Shown here piece by piece: positions 28,070-37,290 of a DNA stretch of 64,000 nt. The notes under the pieces were generated by a model. The model worked only from the letters and a program-made list of their open reading frames with translations, searched no databases and was not told where the DNA came from. How positions within the stretch are numbered: the stretch's first letter is position 1; each line of letters starts with the position of its first letter. A program made the translations under genes and the position numbers. The stretch comes from Rhodospirillales bacterium (lineage in GTDB: Bacteria > Pseudomonadota > Alphaproteobacteria > Rhodospirillales > Defluviicoccaceae). The DNA lies in contig REEP01000052.1 in the NCBI GenBank assembly GCA_007695045.1, positions 1 through 64,000 on the forward strand, read 5' to 3'.

Positions 28070-29371
28070 ATGGACCATTTCACCTATCGCGATGGCCGGC
28101 TTCATGCCGAGGAAGTGACCATTGCGGCGATTGCCGCAGAGGTGGGCACGCCCGTTTACGTCTATTCCCGGGCGACGCTGCAGCGTCACTTTCATGTCTT
28201 GCGCGAAGCCTTTCAGGGGATCGATCCGCTGATCTGCTACGCGGTGAAGGCCAACGCCAACCTTGCGGTGATCCACACCCTGGCCGCCCTGGGGGCCGGC
28301 GCCGACGTGGTTTCCGGAGGCGAGCTGCGCTCCGCTCTTGCCGCCGGCGTCCCAGCCGGGCGCATCGTCTTCTCCGGTGTCGGCAAGACCGCGGACGAGA
28401 TGGCTGCGGCGCTGCAAGCCGGCGTCTGCCAGATTAATGTGGAATCGGTGCCGGAACTGGAGGTGCTTTCCGCCGTCGCCATGTCTCTCGGTCGGTCGGC
28501 CCCCGTCGCCATCCGGATCAACCCGGACGTGGATGCCAATACCCACGCCAAGATCACCACCGGCCGGCGGGAGGACAAGTTCGGCATCGAATGGACTGCC
28601 GCGCATGCGGTGTGCGCGGCCGCGGCCGCGCTGCCCGGCATCGATCTGCGCGGCGTTGCGTGCCACATCGGCTCGCAACTCACCGGGCTGGAGCCATTCC
28701 GGCAAGCCTTCATGCGCTTGCGCGATCTCGTGGTGATGCTGCGTGCCGATGGCCATGCCATCCACAGCCTGGACCTGGGCGGCGGGCTTGGGATCCCCTA
28801 TGGCTGTGAGGATGGACCGGTGCCGGCGCCGGCGGCCTATGCGGAAGTAGTCCGGGAGACGGTGGGGGCGATCGAGTGCCGCCTGATCCTGGAGCCTGGT
28901 CGACTTCTGGTCGGCAACGCCGGGGTGCTGGTCACTCGGGTGCTGTACGTCAAGGAAGGGGCGACACGAACCTTCGTGATCGTCGATGCGGCGATGAATG
29001 ACTTGATCCGGCCTGCACTGTACGGCGCCTTTCATGCGATCGTTCCGGCCATCGCCGCAGATCCGGCGGTCGAGACTCGCCCGGTGGACGTGGTCGGACC
29101 GGTGTGCGAATCAAGCGATACATTCGGCCGGGATCGGGCGCTGGCACCGGTTGCCGCCGGTGACCTTCTGGTGGTGCGCACAGCCGGTGCCTACGCCGCC
29201 ACCATGGCCTCCACCTACAATGCCCGGGCGTTGGTGCCGGAGGTGATGGTCAGCGGCGAGCGTTTCGCCGTGGTTCGCGATCGCGGCACGATCGACGACT
29301 TGCTGGCCCGGCAGCGGATTCCCACGTGGTCATCGGACGATGCCGCCGTCACGGTAGGAGCGGTGACGTGA
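28070..29371 (+). CDS. lysA: Diaminopimelate decarboxylase
   Basis: PLP enzyme converting meso-diaminopimelate to lysine. The PLP lysine is K60 in CYAVKANAN. SGGELRSALAAG, HIGSQLT, LDLGGGLGIPY and EPGRLLVGNAGVL are the usual alanine-racemase-fold blocks. CESSDTFGRDRAL near the C-terminus supplies the substrate-binding Cys of the second active-site half. Length 433 residues is normal. ATG 28070 has GGAG nine bases upstream. Its stop overlaps the next gene's GTG by 4 bp. Confidence 0.96.
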   Translation: MDHFTYRDGRLHAEEVTIAAIAAEVGTPVYVYSRATLQRHFHVLREAFQGIDPLICYAVKANANLAVIHTLAALGAGADVVSGGELRSALAAGVPAGRIVFSGVGKTADEMAAALQAGVCQINVESVPELEVLSAVAMSLGRSAPVAIRINPDVDANTHAKITTGRREDKFGIEWTAAHAVCAAAAALPGIDLRGVACHIGSQLTGLEPFRQAFMRLRDLVVMLRADGHAIHSLDLGGGLGIPYGCEDGPVPAPAAYAEVVRETVGAIECRLILEPGRLLVGNAGVLVTRVLYVKEGATRTFVIVDAAMNDLIRPALYGAFHAIVPAIAADPAVETRPVDVVGPVCESSDTFGRDRALAPVAAGDLLVVRTAGAYAATMASTYNARALVPEVMVSGERFAVVRDRGTIDDLLARQRIPTWSSDDAAVTVGAVT

Positions 29372-31827
29372 ACGAAGGTCGGGAACGGCGTTACCAGTGG
29401 CTTTTGCGCCTCGCCCGGGGCGCGTTGCTCTGGGAACGGTTATGGCCCAGGGCTTGGCCCCTGGCCGGCGTGATCGGCCTGTTCGTGGCTCTGGCCCTGC
29501 TCGACCTATCTCCGGCGGTGCCGGCTTGGCTGCACCTGGTCGCATTGATTGTCTTCGGCCTCGCCATGGCTGTAGCCCTGCGCCACGCTGTTGCGGGCTT
29601 CGGCCTCGTCGGGAGCGCGGCAGCCCGCCGGCGCCTCGAATGCGACAGCGGCCTGTCGCACCGGCCGCTTGCCGCGTTGGAAGATCGGCTGGCGTCCGGG
29701 AGTGCCGATACTTCCGTCACCGCGGTATGGCAGCGGCACCGGCAGCGGATGGCGCTGGCCGCGGACCGGCTGCGGGTGCGCTGGCCGCGGCCCGATATTG
29801 CGTCCGCCGATCCTCTGGCGCTCCGGGCGGTCGTCATGCTGCTGCTGATCATCTCCGTGGTCGCGGCCGGACCCGAGGCCGGGGCGCGCATGGCCCGCGC
29901 GCTCGCTCCCGATCTCGGTTCCTCAGGCCTCGGCGGCGGAACGGTGGATGTCTGGATCACCCCGCCGGCCTATACCGGTCGGGCGCCATTGCTGTTGCGG
30001 AGTACGGCCGAGGCCGGCACCGTGCCAACGCCCGACGTGTTGACACTCCCCGCCGGCAGCACTGTGCTTGCCCAAGCCAGCGGCGTGTCGAGGCCGCCGG
30101 AACTGGCGGTCAATGGCCAACGCGTGGCGTTCCAGCCCATAGCGGGTTCGACCGGTGTGGCCACCGATTACCGGGCCGAGGCCGCTGTGGTCGAGGGCAA
30201 CGCCTTGGCGATTGTCGCCGGCCGACGGACCCTGGCCGAATGGCCGATCCGAGTGGTCGCGGATGCTGCGCCCGAAATCAGCTTCGCGGCGCCGGTGGAT
30301 GCCACCGCCGAGGGCCTGCTGGTGTTGTCCTATCAGGCGTCCGACGATTACGGCGTCGAAACGGTGTCGGCGGTGGTGAGACGGGATGGCACGGATGCTC
30401 CCATCCGGCTCGACTTACCGGTCTCGGAACCGGGCGCCCCGACCGCATCGAACCGCAGCCGCCACGATCTGACCGCCCACCCATGGGCCGGCCGAGCGGT
30501 CAGTATCCATCTCGAGGCCAGCGACGCTGCCGGACAAACGGGCTTGAGCGAAGCCAAAACGGTGCGCTTACCCGAACGCCGCTTCTCGCACCCGGTCGCA
30601 CGCGCTGTGATTGCCCAACGCCGGCAGCTTGCGGATGACGACGTGGACGCCGCCGCCCGGCAACAGGTGGCCGCGGCGCTGGAACACATCGCCGCCGCGC
30701 CGGCCGCGTTCGCCAACGACATTGTCGTCTCTCTCGCCCTGGCGGTGGCACGCAGCCGGCTGCTCGTCAGTCATGCGCCAACCGCAGTGGCAACGGTGCG
30801 CCAGATGCTGTGGGAGACGGCGATGCGCATCGAGCACGGTACTGTGCCGATGGCGGAACGCAGCCTTCGCGACGCCCGTGATGCCTTGGCAGAGGCATTG
30901 CGCCGGGATGCGGCGGCGTCGGAACTGAACAGTCTGATCGATGCTGTCGAGCAGGCGCTGGAGGCATATCTGGCCGCCGTTGTCGATGCGTTGATGCGCC
31001 AGGGCTTGACCGCGGAGGGCGAGACGGTGGTGCCGACGGCACCGCTGGCGGCCCAGGATATGCGCGACCTGCTGGACATGGTGCGACAGCTTGCCGAGGC
31101 CGGCGCGCGCGATGGCGCGCACGCCGCTTTGGCGCAGTTGGAGAGGATGCTGGAGGGTCTGCGCGCCGGGCTGATGGGCGGCGTGCAGCCCGCCAGCGAC
31201 ATGGCCGAGGCCGGACGGTTGATGCGCGCATTGGCCGATTTGACCCAGCGCCAGCAAGCCTTGCTCGACGAGACATTCGCGAGCTTGCAAAGCTTGGGTG
31301 ATCGTCTGGAGGGGGAAAGCCTTGGTCTCATGCCGCAGGAGCCGGCAGCCGAGACCGGGCCGCAGGAAAACTTGCGGCGAGCGCTGGGCGATCTCATGCT
31401 GGGGACGCACGAATTTCTGGGATCGATTCCGGAACCGCTCGGTCTGGCCGAACGGGCAATGCGCGATGCCGGCGATCACCTGCGTCGGAACCGCCTCGGA
31501 CTCGCGGCCGAAAGCCAGGGCCAAGCGTTGGCCCAGCTGGAAGCGGCCGCTGCCGAGGCTGCGGCTGCGATGGCGGAGCGGTTCGGGTCCGGCGGCGGCC
31601 TGCTGCTTGGTTCGCCCGGAATGGGGTACGCCGAGCCTGGAAGTGACCCGTTCGGACGGTTCGGCGGCGGTGCCCATGGCTTCGGCATCGGCGAGGTCGC
31701 GGTACCCGATGGCGCCGAGATTCGCCGGGCGCAGGAAGTCTTGCAGGAGCTGAGACGGCGCGCGGGCGAATCCCACCGCCGGCCTGAGGAACTCGACTAC
31801 ATCGAGCGCCTGCTCCGGCGCTTCTGA
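29368..31827 (+). CDS. TIGR02302/DUF4175 family membrane protein
   Basis: Large protein of an alphaproteobacterial family of unknown function that typically follows lysA. The start is GTG 29368, overlapping the lysA stop as GTGA and preceded by AGGAG at 29356. The 819-residue product has three N-terminal transmembrane helices (about 30-50, 53-72 and 150-170), a soluble middle region with beta-rich repeats, then long Ala-rich helical stretches with predicted coiled coil (about 400-740). It ends in a Gly-rich segment and the conserved DYIERLLRRF tail. Translational coupling to lysA hints at an envelope-related role, but that is inference. Confidence 0.88.
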   Translation: MNEGRERRYQWLLRLARGALLWERLWPRAWPLAGVIGLFVALALLDLSPAVPAWLHLVALIVFGLAMAVALRHAVAGFGLVGSAAARRRLECDSGLSHRPLAALEDRLASGSADTSVTAVWQRHRQRMALAADRLRVRWPRPDIASADPLALRAVVMLLLIISVVAAGPEAGARMARALAPDLGSSGLGGGTVDVWITPPAYTGRAPLLLRSTAEAGTVPTPDVLTLPAGSTVLAQASGVSRPPELAVNGQRVAFQPIAGSTGVATDYRAEAAVVEGNALAIVAGRRTLAEWPIRVVADAAPEISFAAPVDATAEGLLVLSYQASDDYGVETVSAVVRRDGTDAPIRLDLPVSEPGAPTASNRSRHDLTAHPWAGRAVSIHLEASDAAGQTGLSEAKTVRLPERRFSHPVARAVIAQRRQLADDDVDAAARQQVAAALEHIAAAPAAFANDIVVSLALAVARSRLLVSHAPTAVATVRQMLWETAMRIEHGTVPMAERSLRDARDALAEALRRDAAASELNSLIDAVEQALEAYLAAVVDALMRQGLTAEGETVVPTAPLAAQDMRDLLDMVRQLAEAGARDGAHAALAQLERMLEGLRAGLMGGVQPASDMAEAGRLMRALADLTQRQQALLDETFASLQSLGDRLEGESLGLMPQEPAAETGPQENLRRALGDLMLGTHEFLGSIPEPLGLAERAMRDAGDHLRRNRLGLAAESQGQALAQLEAAAAEAAAAMAERFGSGGGLLLGSPGMGYAEPGSDPFGRFGGGAHGFGIGEVAVPDGAEIRRAQEVLQELRRRAGESHRRPEELDYIERLLRRF

Positions 31828-31871
31828 GTCTCCGGGACGCTTTTTCCATGCCGCCGGTGGCCGAAGTGGCC

Positions 31872-32882
31872 TCAAAAAGGGGCATGCTCTGTCGTCGCCC
31901 GGATGGCCGTGGCAAGCGGGCCGGCCAGGAGCGGCGCGGCCATCGCCGCGATCTGTGGCAACTGGGTGTGGATCTGGAAGGATAGCCCGTGGGCGGCGAG
32001 CCATGCAGGTCGCTCATCCATCTTGACGTCCAGCGCATTCATCGTGTTGGCGGCCAAGCCGCTGAGCACCGCCGCCATCGGCAGGTAGAAGCTTGCAATC
32101 ATGAGGGTGAATGTGGTGCCCCAATACAAGGTGATCCCCGTCGCCAACTGCTGCAGGGCGGCTTGATGCGTATTTTCCGTGAGCGTCGCCGCGGCCCAGT
32201 GGGTCCAGGCACCCATGTGGACGACGCCGGCCACCATGAACGCCGCGGCGATGGCGACGAACTCCCGTACCTGCCGGGCTCGGCGCGTCAGCGTGGTGGC
32301 GTTCCAGCCATCGAGCGGCGGCAGGCCGGTGGCAGCTGCGGCGGCCAGCAACAGAGCCGGGACCAGGACGCTCATCACGTTGATAGTACCCACCACCAGA
32401 GCGACGCAGGCCATATGCCTGGACGGCAGAATCTCCTGGGCGGCAAGGGCTTCATGGGTGACATGGAAAATGGCGCTCAGAGGCCGGTCCAGGGCGTCCA
32501 CGGCGAGCAGATGCCCCAGTCCCAACACGGTGATAGCCACTGCAAGAGCTTCGAATGGGCGCCGGGCCTGCCGCGTGACCCGGCTGGACAGCATGCGCCA
32601 AGCGGCCACGGCGGCACCGGCACCCACCACAAGGTACAACAGAGCCGCAGCGCCCCAGCCCACAGCCGCGCGATGCGGTGACACGTTGCCGGTCAGGCTG
32701 GCCGGGGCCGTCTCGGCCGCGGCCAGCGCGGTGGCCACCGGGGCGTATCCGTAACCGACCAGTTCGAACAGCACATTGGCGAGTGCCAGTACGGCCAATG
32801 GCGGTGCCACCCAGAACAGGGTGGCATATTCATGCGCCGCCAAGGCCTGGCACCGCCGCCGCGGCGTGGCGAGCATATCCAT
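31872..32882 (-). CDS. Polytopic membrane protein of unknown function
   Basis: A 336-residue protein with about seven hydrophobic helices (roughly 22-44, 73-94, 108-128, 157-185, 207-230, 247-278 and 312-332). His residues occur at helix ends, for example HMGAWTHW and GHLLAVDAL. I recognise no family. The start ATG 32882 has only a weak AAGG about twelve bases upstream. It converges on the TIGR02302 gene with 44 bp between them and is separated from the zinc-ribbon gene by 122 bp, so it is probably transcribed alone. Confidence 0.65.
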   Translation of the reverse strand: MDMLATPRRRCQALAAHEYATLFWVAPPLAVLALANVLFELVGYGYAPVATALAAAETAPASLTGNVSPHRAAVGWGAAALLYLVVGAGAAVAAWRMLSSRVTRQARRPFEALAVAITVLGLGHLLAVDALDRPLSAIFHVTHEALAAQEILPSRHMACVALVVGTINVMSVLVPALLLAAAAATGLPPLDGWNATTLTRRARQVREFVAIAAAFMVAGVVHMGAWTHWAAATLTENTHQAALQQLATGITLYWGTTFTLMIASFYLPMAAVLSGLAANTMNALDVKMDERPAWLAAHGLSFQIHTQLPQIAAMAAPLLAGPLATAIRATTEHAPF

Positions 32883-33004
32883 TGCGTTTCACATCACCTT
32901 TTCGCGGACTCCTGACACGATGCGGGCGTCGGTTGCAACCGGGTCACGGCGGGATGGGCGGGGGTGCAATGATCCGTGCGCGCGATGCCCCGTCCACGCC
33001 GAAG

Positions 33005-33952
33005 TCACGTCGGCCGGCGTCGCGGGACGAACGTCACCTTGACCCGTCGGGCCAGTGGGTCCGGGCCTTCCACCGTCGCGGTGAACGGGATACTCTCCCC
33101 CGGCTGCAAGGTGGCATTGTCCGGAGCCACCGTTACCGCCTGCAACTCGCCGTCGGCGGCATCGAATAGCGCGATTCGGATCAGCGGCACGGGCCGGACC
33201 GCATCCCCCGGATTGGCGACCACGCCTTGCACAACCAGGATTTCGCCTGCGTCGTTTTCATCGCGCGCTGAGGTGACGTCACGGATGTCCAGACCGGTCC
33301 CGGGCGGTTGGTCCAGGCCAATCGCGGCATAAAAAACGGACGTCCCCGGAAAGGCAGCCACGACCTGTTCGCGCCCCAGCATCAGCCCGGCCAGAGACAC
33401 CACCAGTATCGCCGCCACCGCCGCGGCAACGAGCCACCGCTTCCGGTGGCGTCCGCCCGGTCCGGCCTGTGCCTGCCGGTCGCTCTCCGGCTCCCTGAGG
33501 GCGGCCGGCAGTGGGTCGGGCGCCTCCACGGTTGCGGCCTCCGCCACTTCCGCGACGGGGCAGGGCGGTGGCGTCGTCTCGACGTCGGCCGGTTGGTCCG
33601 GCGTGTCGGCCTTCATCGGCGGCACCGCGTCCGTGCCGCCGGTGACTGTTTCGTTCTCCCTCTCGCCAGGGGCCTCCACGTCGAGAGCCGCTTCGGGTTC
33701 CGGCGTCGCGGGCACCACTGCGGCCAACTGCGGGGGGGACGGCGATTTGGCTGCCGATTCGCGATGTTCAGCCTTGGCGGCCGGCAATGCCGTCCGTACC
33801 GCTGCCAGTCTTGCCGCCACGGCATTGCCCAGGGGCGGCGTCTGGGTCCACTGATGTCCGCAATGGGAACAGCGCACTGGCCGACCCGCCGTGCCCAGGG
33901 CGTCCACCGGAACGTCATAGCGCGTGCCGCAGCGGGAGCAGGTGATGATCAT
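33005..33952 (-). CDS. MJ0042-type zinc-ribbon and DUF3426 membrane protein
   Basis: Alphaproteobacterial protein of unknown function. From ATG 33952 the 315-residue product starts with the MJ0042 zinc ribbon (ITCSRCGTRYDVP then RCSHCGHQWTQ), followed by a Pro/Glu/Ala-rich linker, one transmembrane helix (about 168-187, AAAVAAILVVSLAGLMLG) and a C-terminal DUF3426 beta domain (about 210-315). No Shine-Dalgarno precedes ATG 33952, so the message could be leaderless. An AT-rich stretch (about 33974-34005) upstream separates it from ftsE and probably holds divergent promoters; its position next to ftsE is recurrent in this group. Confidence 0.82.
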   Translation of the reverse strand: MIITCSRCGTRYDVPVDALGTAGRPVRCSHCGHQWTQTPPLGNAVAARLAAVRTALPAAKAEHRESAAKSPSPPQLAAVVPATPEPEAALDVEAPGERENETVTGGTDAVPPMKADTPDQPADVETTPPPCPVAEVAEAATVEAPDPLPAALREPESDRQAQAGPGGRHRKRWLVAAAVAAILVVSLAGLMLGREQVVAAFPGTSVFYAAIGLDQPPGTGLDIRDVTSARDENDAGEILVVQGVVANPGDAVRPVPLIRIALFDAADGELQAVTVAPDNATLQPGESIPFTATVEGPDPLARRVKVTFVPRRRPT

Positions 33953-34079
33953 TGTTGACGGTGGGGGAGGCCCAAAAAAATTATGGTACAATATTGACTT
34001 ATAGGCGCGCCGGGAGCGCGAGGCAAGGCGGCCGTACCGTCTGCCTTCACCCGGCTTCCGAGCGGCAGTGTGACGAAGA

Positions 34080-34823
34080 ATGATGGACAGAACGGAAACG
34101 TCAGCAGTCGTCGCCGGTACCGGGATCGGCTTGAGCTATGCCGGTGACGTCGACGTGCTGCGGGATGTGACCTTTACCCTTGCTCCCATGTCATTTCATT
34201 TTCTCACCGGACCGAGCGGTGCCGGCAAGACGTCGCTGCTGCGACTGATCTACCTGGCGGTTCGTCCCAGCCGCGGCACCCTGAGCCTGTTTGGCCAGGA
34301 CATGGCCAGAACACGCCGACGGCAACTGCCGGATCTCAGGCGCCGAATCGGCGTCATCTTCCAGGATTTCCGTCTGATTCGTCACCTGAGCGTGTTCGAC
34401 AATGTGGCCCTGCCGCTCCGCATCGCCGGTGCACCGGAGGCCGAGGTGCGCCGCAACGTGCGCGAACTGCTGGCCTGGGTTGGTTTGGAGCCGCAAGCGG
34501 CGATGGCGCCGGCAACGCTCTCCGGAGGTCAGCAGCAACTGGTGGCGGTGGCCCGCGCTGTGATCGCCCGGCCGCGCCTGCTTCTGGCCGATGAACCCAC
34601 CGGCAACGTCGATGAACGGGTGGCGAGGCGGCTGATGTACCTGTTCGAGGAGTTGAACCGGCTCGGCACGACGGTCCTGATTGCAACCCATGATCAGGCG
34701 CTGGTGCGCCGTTATCGCCATCCGCTTCTGGCGCTGGATGGCGGCGTGCTCACACCAGACAACGCGGCGGCGCCGGACACCCGGACGGCATCGACCGTGC
34801 ATCCACACCGCGTGTCCGGCTGA
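34080..34823 (+). CDS. ftsE: Cell division ATP-binding protein FtsE
   Basis: ATPase of the FtsEX complex, which controls periplasmic peptidoglycan hydrolases at the division septum. Walker A GPSGAGKTS is at residues 44-52, the Q-loop region is in FQDFRLIRHLSVFDN, the signature is LSGGQQQ, and Walker B is LLLADEPTG. The C-terminal 25 residues are a hydrophilic tail. Length 247 residues. Two adjacent ATGs (34080 and 34083) could start it. The stop at 34821-34823 is immediately followed by the ftsX ATG. Confidence 0.93.
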   Translation: MMDRTETSAVVAGTGIGLSYAGDVDVLRDVTFTLAPMSFHFLTGPSGAGKTSLLRLIYLAVRPSRGTLSLFGQDMARTRRRQLPDLRRRIGVIFQDFRLIRHLSVFDNVALPLRIAGAPEAEVRRNVRELLAWVGLEPQAAMAPATLSGGQQQLVAVARAVIARPRLLLADEPTGNVDERVARRLMYLFEELNRLGTTVLIATHDQALVRRYRHPLLALDGGVLTPDNAAAPDTRTASTVHPHRVSG

Positions 34824-35705
34824 ATGACCCGTCGCCCTTCCGAACTGGCTTTGTACCGAGACCCCATGGGGCGATTTCTGCCTTGGCTGGTGGGATTTCT
34901 TGTGTATATCGCCGTGCTCGCCGCCGCGGCGCTGTTCATCGTTCAGACCATGACCGGCATCTGGCAGCAGGACTTGGCGGGTCGCTTGACCGTTCAAGTG
35001 CCGCCAGCCGTCCATGATAGCGGGAAAGCCGAGAACGGGCTCGCCGCCGTCCTCGCCGAGATCGAGGCGACACCCGGAGTCCGGCGGGTCGAGGTGTTAT
35101 CCGATGACGCCGTCATGGCCCTGCTGAAGCCATGGCTGGTGGATGGCGTGATGGCGGCGGATCTGCCGCTGCCGCGGTTGATCGACGTCTCGGCCGCGGA
35201 TCCCGGTGCTGTACTGCCGGGCCTGCGGGCGCGTCTGGCCGAGGTGGATGCCGGCGCGATGGTCGATGACCATGGCGCTTGGCGTGCCTCGGTCGGCCGG
35301 ATCGGAACCATGATCGAAGCGATTGCCGCTGCCGTCGTGATCGGCATCGTCGTCGTCACCGCCGGGGCAGTGGTGGTGACTACGCTGTCGGCGATCGGCC
35401 TGCATCGGGATGAGATCGATATCCTCCACACCATTGGCGCCCGCCACGGCTATGTCGCCCGCCAGTTCGCAGCACGCGCCTTCAGGAGCGGCCTGATCAG
35501 CGGCGCCGTCGGTTACGCTTTCGCGGCGGTGAGCCTCGTGGCGCTGCACCAACTGGCTCTGAGCCTGCCCGCCGGGATGTCCCTGCCGACAGCATTGTCG
35601 CCGGGGGCCTGGGCGGTGTTGAGCGTGATCCCGCTCGCGGTTGCGGCATTGATGCTGGCCACGACAGTGGTTACCGTCTTGCGCTGGCTGGCGCGACGCT
35701 ATTAA
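34824..35705 (+). CDS. ftsX: Cell division protein FtsX
   Basis: Permease-like partner of FtsE. The 293-residue protein has the FtsX layout: a cytoplasmic N-terminus, a first transmembrane helix (about 18-42), a periplasmic domain with GVRRVEVLSDDAVMALLKPWL, then three further helices near 165-190, 225-250 and 265-290. The ATG directly abuts the ftsE stop with no gap, so the two are coupled. The yjiP-like YdcF gene follows after 13 bp. Confidence 0.92.
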   Translation: MTRRPSELALYRDPMGRFLPWLVGFLVYIAVLAAAALFIVQTMTGIWQQDLAGRLTVQVPPAVHDSGKAENGLAAVLAEIEATPGVRRVEVLSDDAVMALLKPWLVDGVMAADLPLPRLIDVSAADPGAVLPGLRARLAEVDAGAMVDDHGAWRASVGRIGTMIEAIAAAVVIGIVVVTAGAVVVTTLSAIGLHRDEIDILHTIGARHGYVARQFAARAFRSGLISGAVGYAFAAVSLVALHQLALSLPAGMSLPTALSPGAWAVLSVIPLAVAALMLATTVVTVLRWLARRY

Positions 35706-35718
35706 CGGAGGGGCCAGC

Positions 35719-36363
35719 ATGCGGCTCAAACGTCCCAGGGTGCGTGCGGCGATCGTCGTGCTGGCGGTCATGATAGGAGCCTCGTGGACGGCGGGCCTGA
35801 TCGCCTTTGCCGTCAACCTGCCGGGTGTCGTGGTCGACCCGGCCTCCCGGACGGAGGCCATCGTCGTCCTCACCGGCGGCAGCAAGCGTCTTGATACCGG
35901 CTTGAGGCTTCTCAGCGAAGACATGGCGGATCGGGTGTTCGTGTCCGGGGTGCATCGGGATGTCAACATCGAGGAGCTGCTACGGGTGACGCCGGATGCA
36001 TCGGAAGACCTGGCCTGCTGTGTCGATGTCGGGCACGGGGCCCTCGATACCATCGGCAATGCGACGGAAACAGCGGCCTGGATTCGAGCCCGCGGCTACC
36101 GCTCCCTGCGCCTGGTCACCGCCAGCTATCACATGCCGCGAAGCCTTCTGGAACTCCGCTCGGCACTGCCGGAGGCGACCGTGATACCGCACCCGGTGTT
36201 TCCACCCGACGTCAAGCTGCAACAGTGGTGGCGCTGGCCCGGCACGGCCGCGCTGGTCGCCCGGGAGTACAACAAGTACCTGGTCGCCTGGGGCCGCCTC
36301 GCCTTGAATGAACGCTTCGGCCATACCGTCCGCATGGCCTGGCTGCGGCGGGGGCCGGGCTGA
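35719..36363 (+). CDS. YdcF family (DUF218) membrane-anchored protein
   Basis: DUF218/YdcF-fold protein, a Rossmann-like family linked in some species to envelope polysaccharide or vancomycin resistance (SanA/ElyC), with no firm activity. The 214-residue product has one N-terminal membrane anchor (about 10-32), then the family blocks EAIVVLTGGSKRLDTGLRLL, NATETAAWIRARGYRSLRLVT and SYHMPRSLLELR. The start has a strong CGGAGGGG. Located between ftsX and plsC with very short gaps, so likely one operon concerned with envelope growth. Confidence 0.85.
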   Translation: MRLKRPRVRAAIVVLAVMIGASWTAGLIAFAVNLPGVVVDPASRTEAIVVLTGGSKRLDTGLRLLSEDMADRVFVSGVHRDVNIEELLRVTPDASEDLACCVDVGHGALDTIGNATETAAWIRARGYRSLRLVTASYHMPRSLLELRSALPEATVIPHPVFPPDVKLQQWWRWPGTAALVAREYNKYLVAWGRLALNERFGHTVRMAWLRRGPG

Positions 36364-36366
36364 GCC

Positions 36367-37128
36367 GTGCTGGGATCGATTGCCTTTGCCGTCGCCTTTC
36401 ACGTCTGGACGTCGGTGCTCGCCGTCCTGTACCTGCCCCTGCTGCTGCTGCCCCGCCGGACCATGCTGATGGGGGTGCGGATCTGGGTCGGCGGCGCGCT
36501 GTGGCTGGCACTTGTGCTGTGTGGCATACGCTGTCGTATCATCGGTCTGGAACGGTTGCCGGCGGGATCGGTGGTGATCGCTGCAAAGCATCAGTCAGCC
36601 TGGGACACCCTGATCTTCCACCGCCTGCTGGCTGATCCTGTCTTCGCCGTCAAGCGGGAGCTGTTCTCGGTGCCGCTGTTCGGCTGGTATCTGCGCAAGG
36701 CCGGCAATATTCGGATCGATCGTACCTCCCGGGTGCACGCGCTCAAGAGCTTGGTTCGCGGCGCCCGGCATGCTCTTGCCGCCGATCGCCAAGTGATCGT
36801 GTTTCCGGAAGGGACGCGCGTGGCTCCCGGCGTGTCGCACCCCTATCAGGTTGGTATCGCGGCCGTGTACGGACAGTGCGGCGCGCCGGTGGTGCCGGTC
36901 GCCCTCAATAGCGGCGTGTTCTGGGGACGGCGGCACTGGCGCAAGCGTGCAGGGCTGATCACGCTGGAGTTCCTGCCACCGCTGCCGGCCGGACTGGACC
37001 GCGAAGGAGTTTTGAACGAACTCAAGAACCGCATCGAGGCCGCGTCGGAACGGCTTCGGCGGGAGGCGGAAGCTCAACTGCCGGCGGGTTCCCGTCTGTG
37101 CACGAAGCCTGGCGGGAAACGGGCGTAA
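36367..37128 (+). CDS. plsC: 1-acyl-sn-glycerol-3-phosphate acyltransferase
   Basis: Membrane acyltransferase that acylates lysophosphatidic acid to phosphatidic acid. The catalytic HX4D motif HQSAWD is at residues 75-80, and the glycerol-phosphate-binding FPEGTR is at 146-151. A hydrophobic N-terminal half (about 1-50) anchors it in the membrane. The start is GTG 36367, three bases after the upstream stop. Length 253 residues is normal. Confidence 0.92.
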   Translation: MLGSIAFAVAFHVWTSVLAVLYLPLLLLPRRTMLMGVRIWVGGALWLALVLCGIRCRIIGLERLPAGSVVIAAKHQSAWDTLIFHRLLADPVFAVKRELFSVPLFGWYLRKAGNIRIDRTSRVHALKSLVRGARHALAADRQVIVFPEGTRVAPGVSHPYQVGIAAVYGQCGAPVVPVALNSGVFWGRRHWRKRAGLITLEFLPPLPAGLDREGVLNELKNRIEAASERLRREAEAQLPAGSRLCTKPGGKRA

Positions 37129-37224
37129 ACCGGGGATAAGCGCTGCAACCGTCGCCCCTGACTGAGAAAATCGCGCCGCCAGGATGGGGATGATTGTGTG
37201 AAAACATAACAAGAACATTCGTCG

Positions 37225-37253
37225 TTGACGGGACGCGCGACGGTGCCTACTGT
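37225..37253 (+). promoter_or_regulatory. Sigma70-type promoter for nrdJ
   Basis: TTGACG (37225-37230) and TACTGT (37248-37253) are separated by 17 bp, close to the consensus in both hexamers. Transcription would begin near 37260, giving a leader of about 30 nt that contains the AGGAGGGGG Shine-Dalgarno before the TTG start at 37291. Confidence 0.6.
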
Positions 37254-37290
37254 TGTCGTCGATTGATCGCGCACGGCAGGAGGGGGACCG

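Noticed and set aside
27749-29035. Upstream extension of the histone-deacetylase-like gene to 811 codons
   Set aside because: The added part is antisense to lysA and the LptM-like gene. The ATG at 27748 has its own ribosome site and starts the conserved domain.
37129-37290. Possible cobalamin riboswitch before the B12-dependent reductase
   Set aside because: The gap is 162 bp and I see no B12-box-like sequence; the mapped promoter leaves only about 30 nt of leader.
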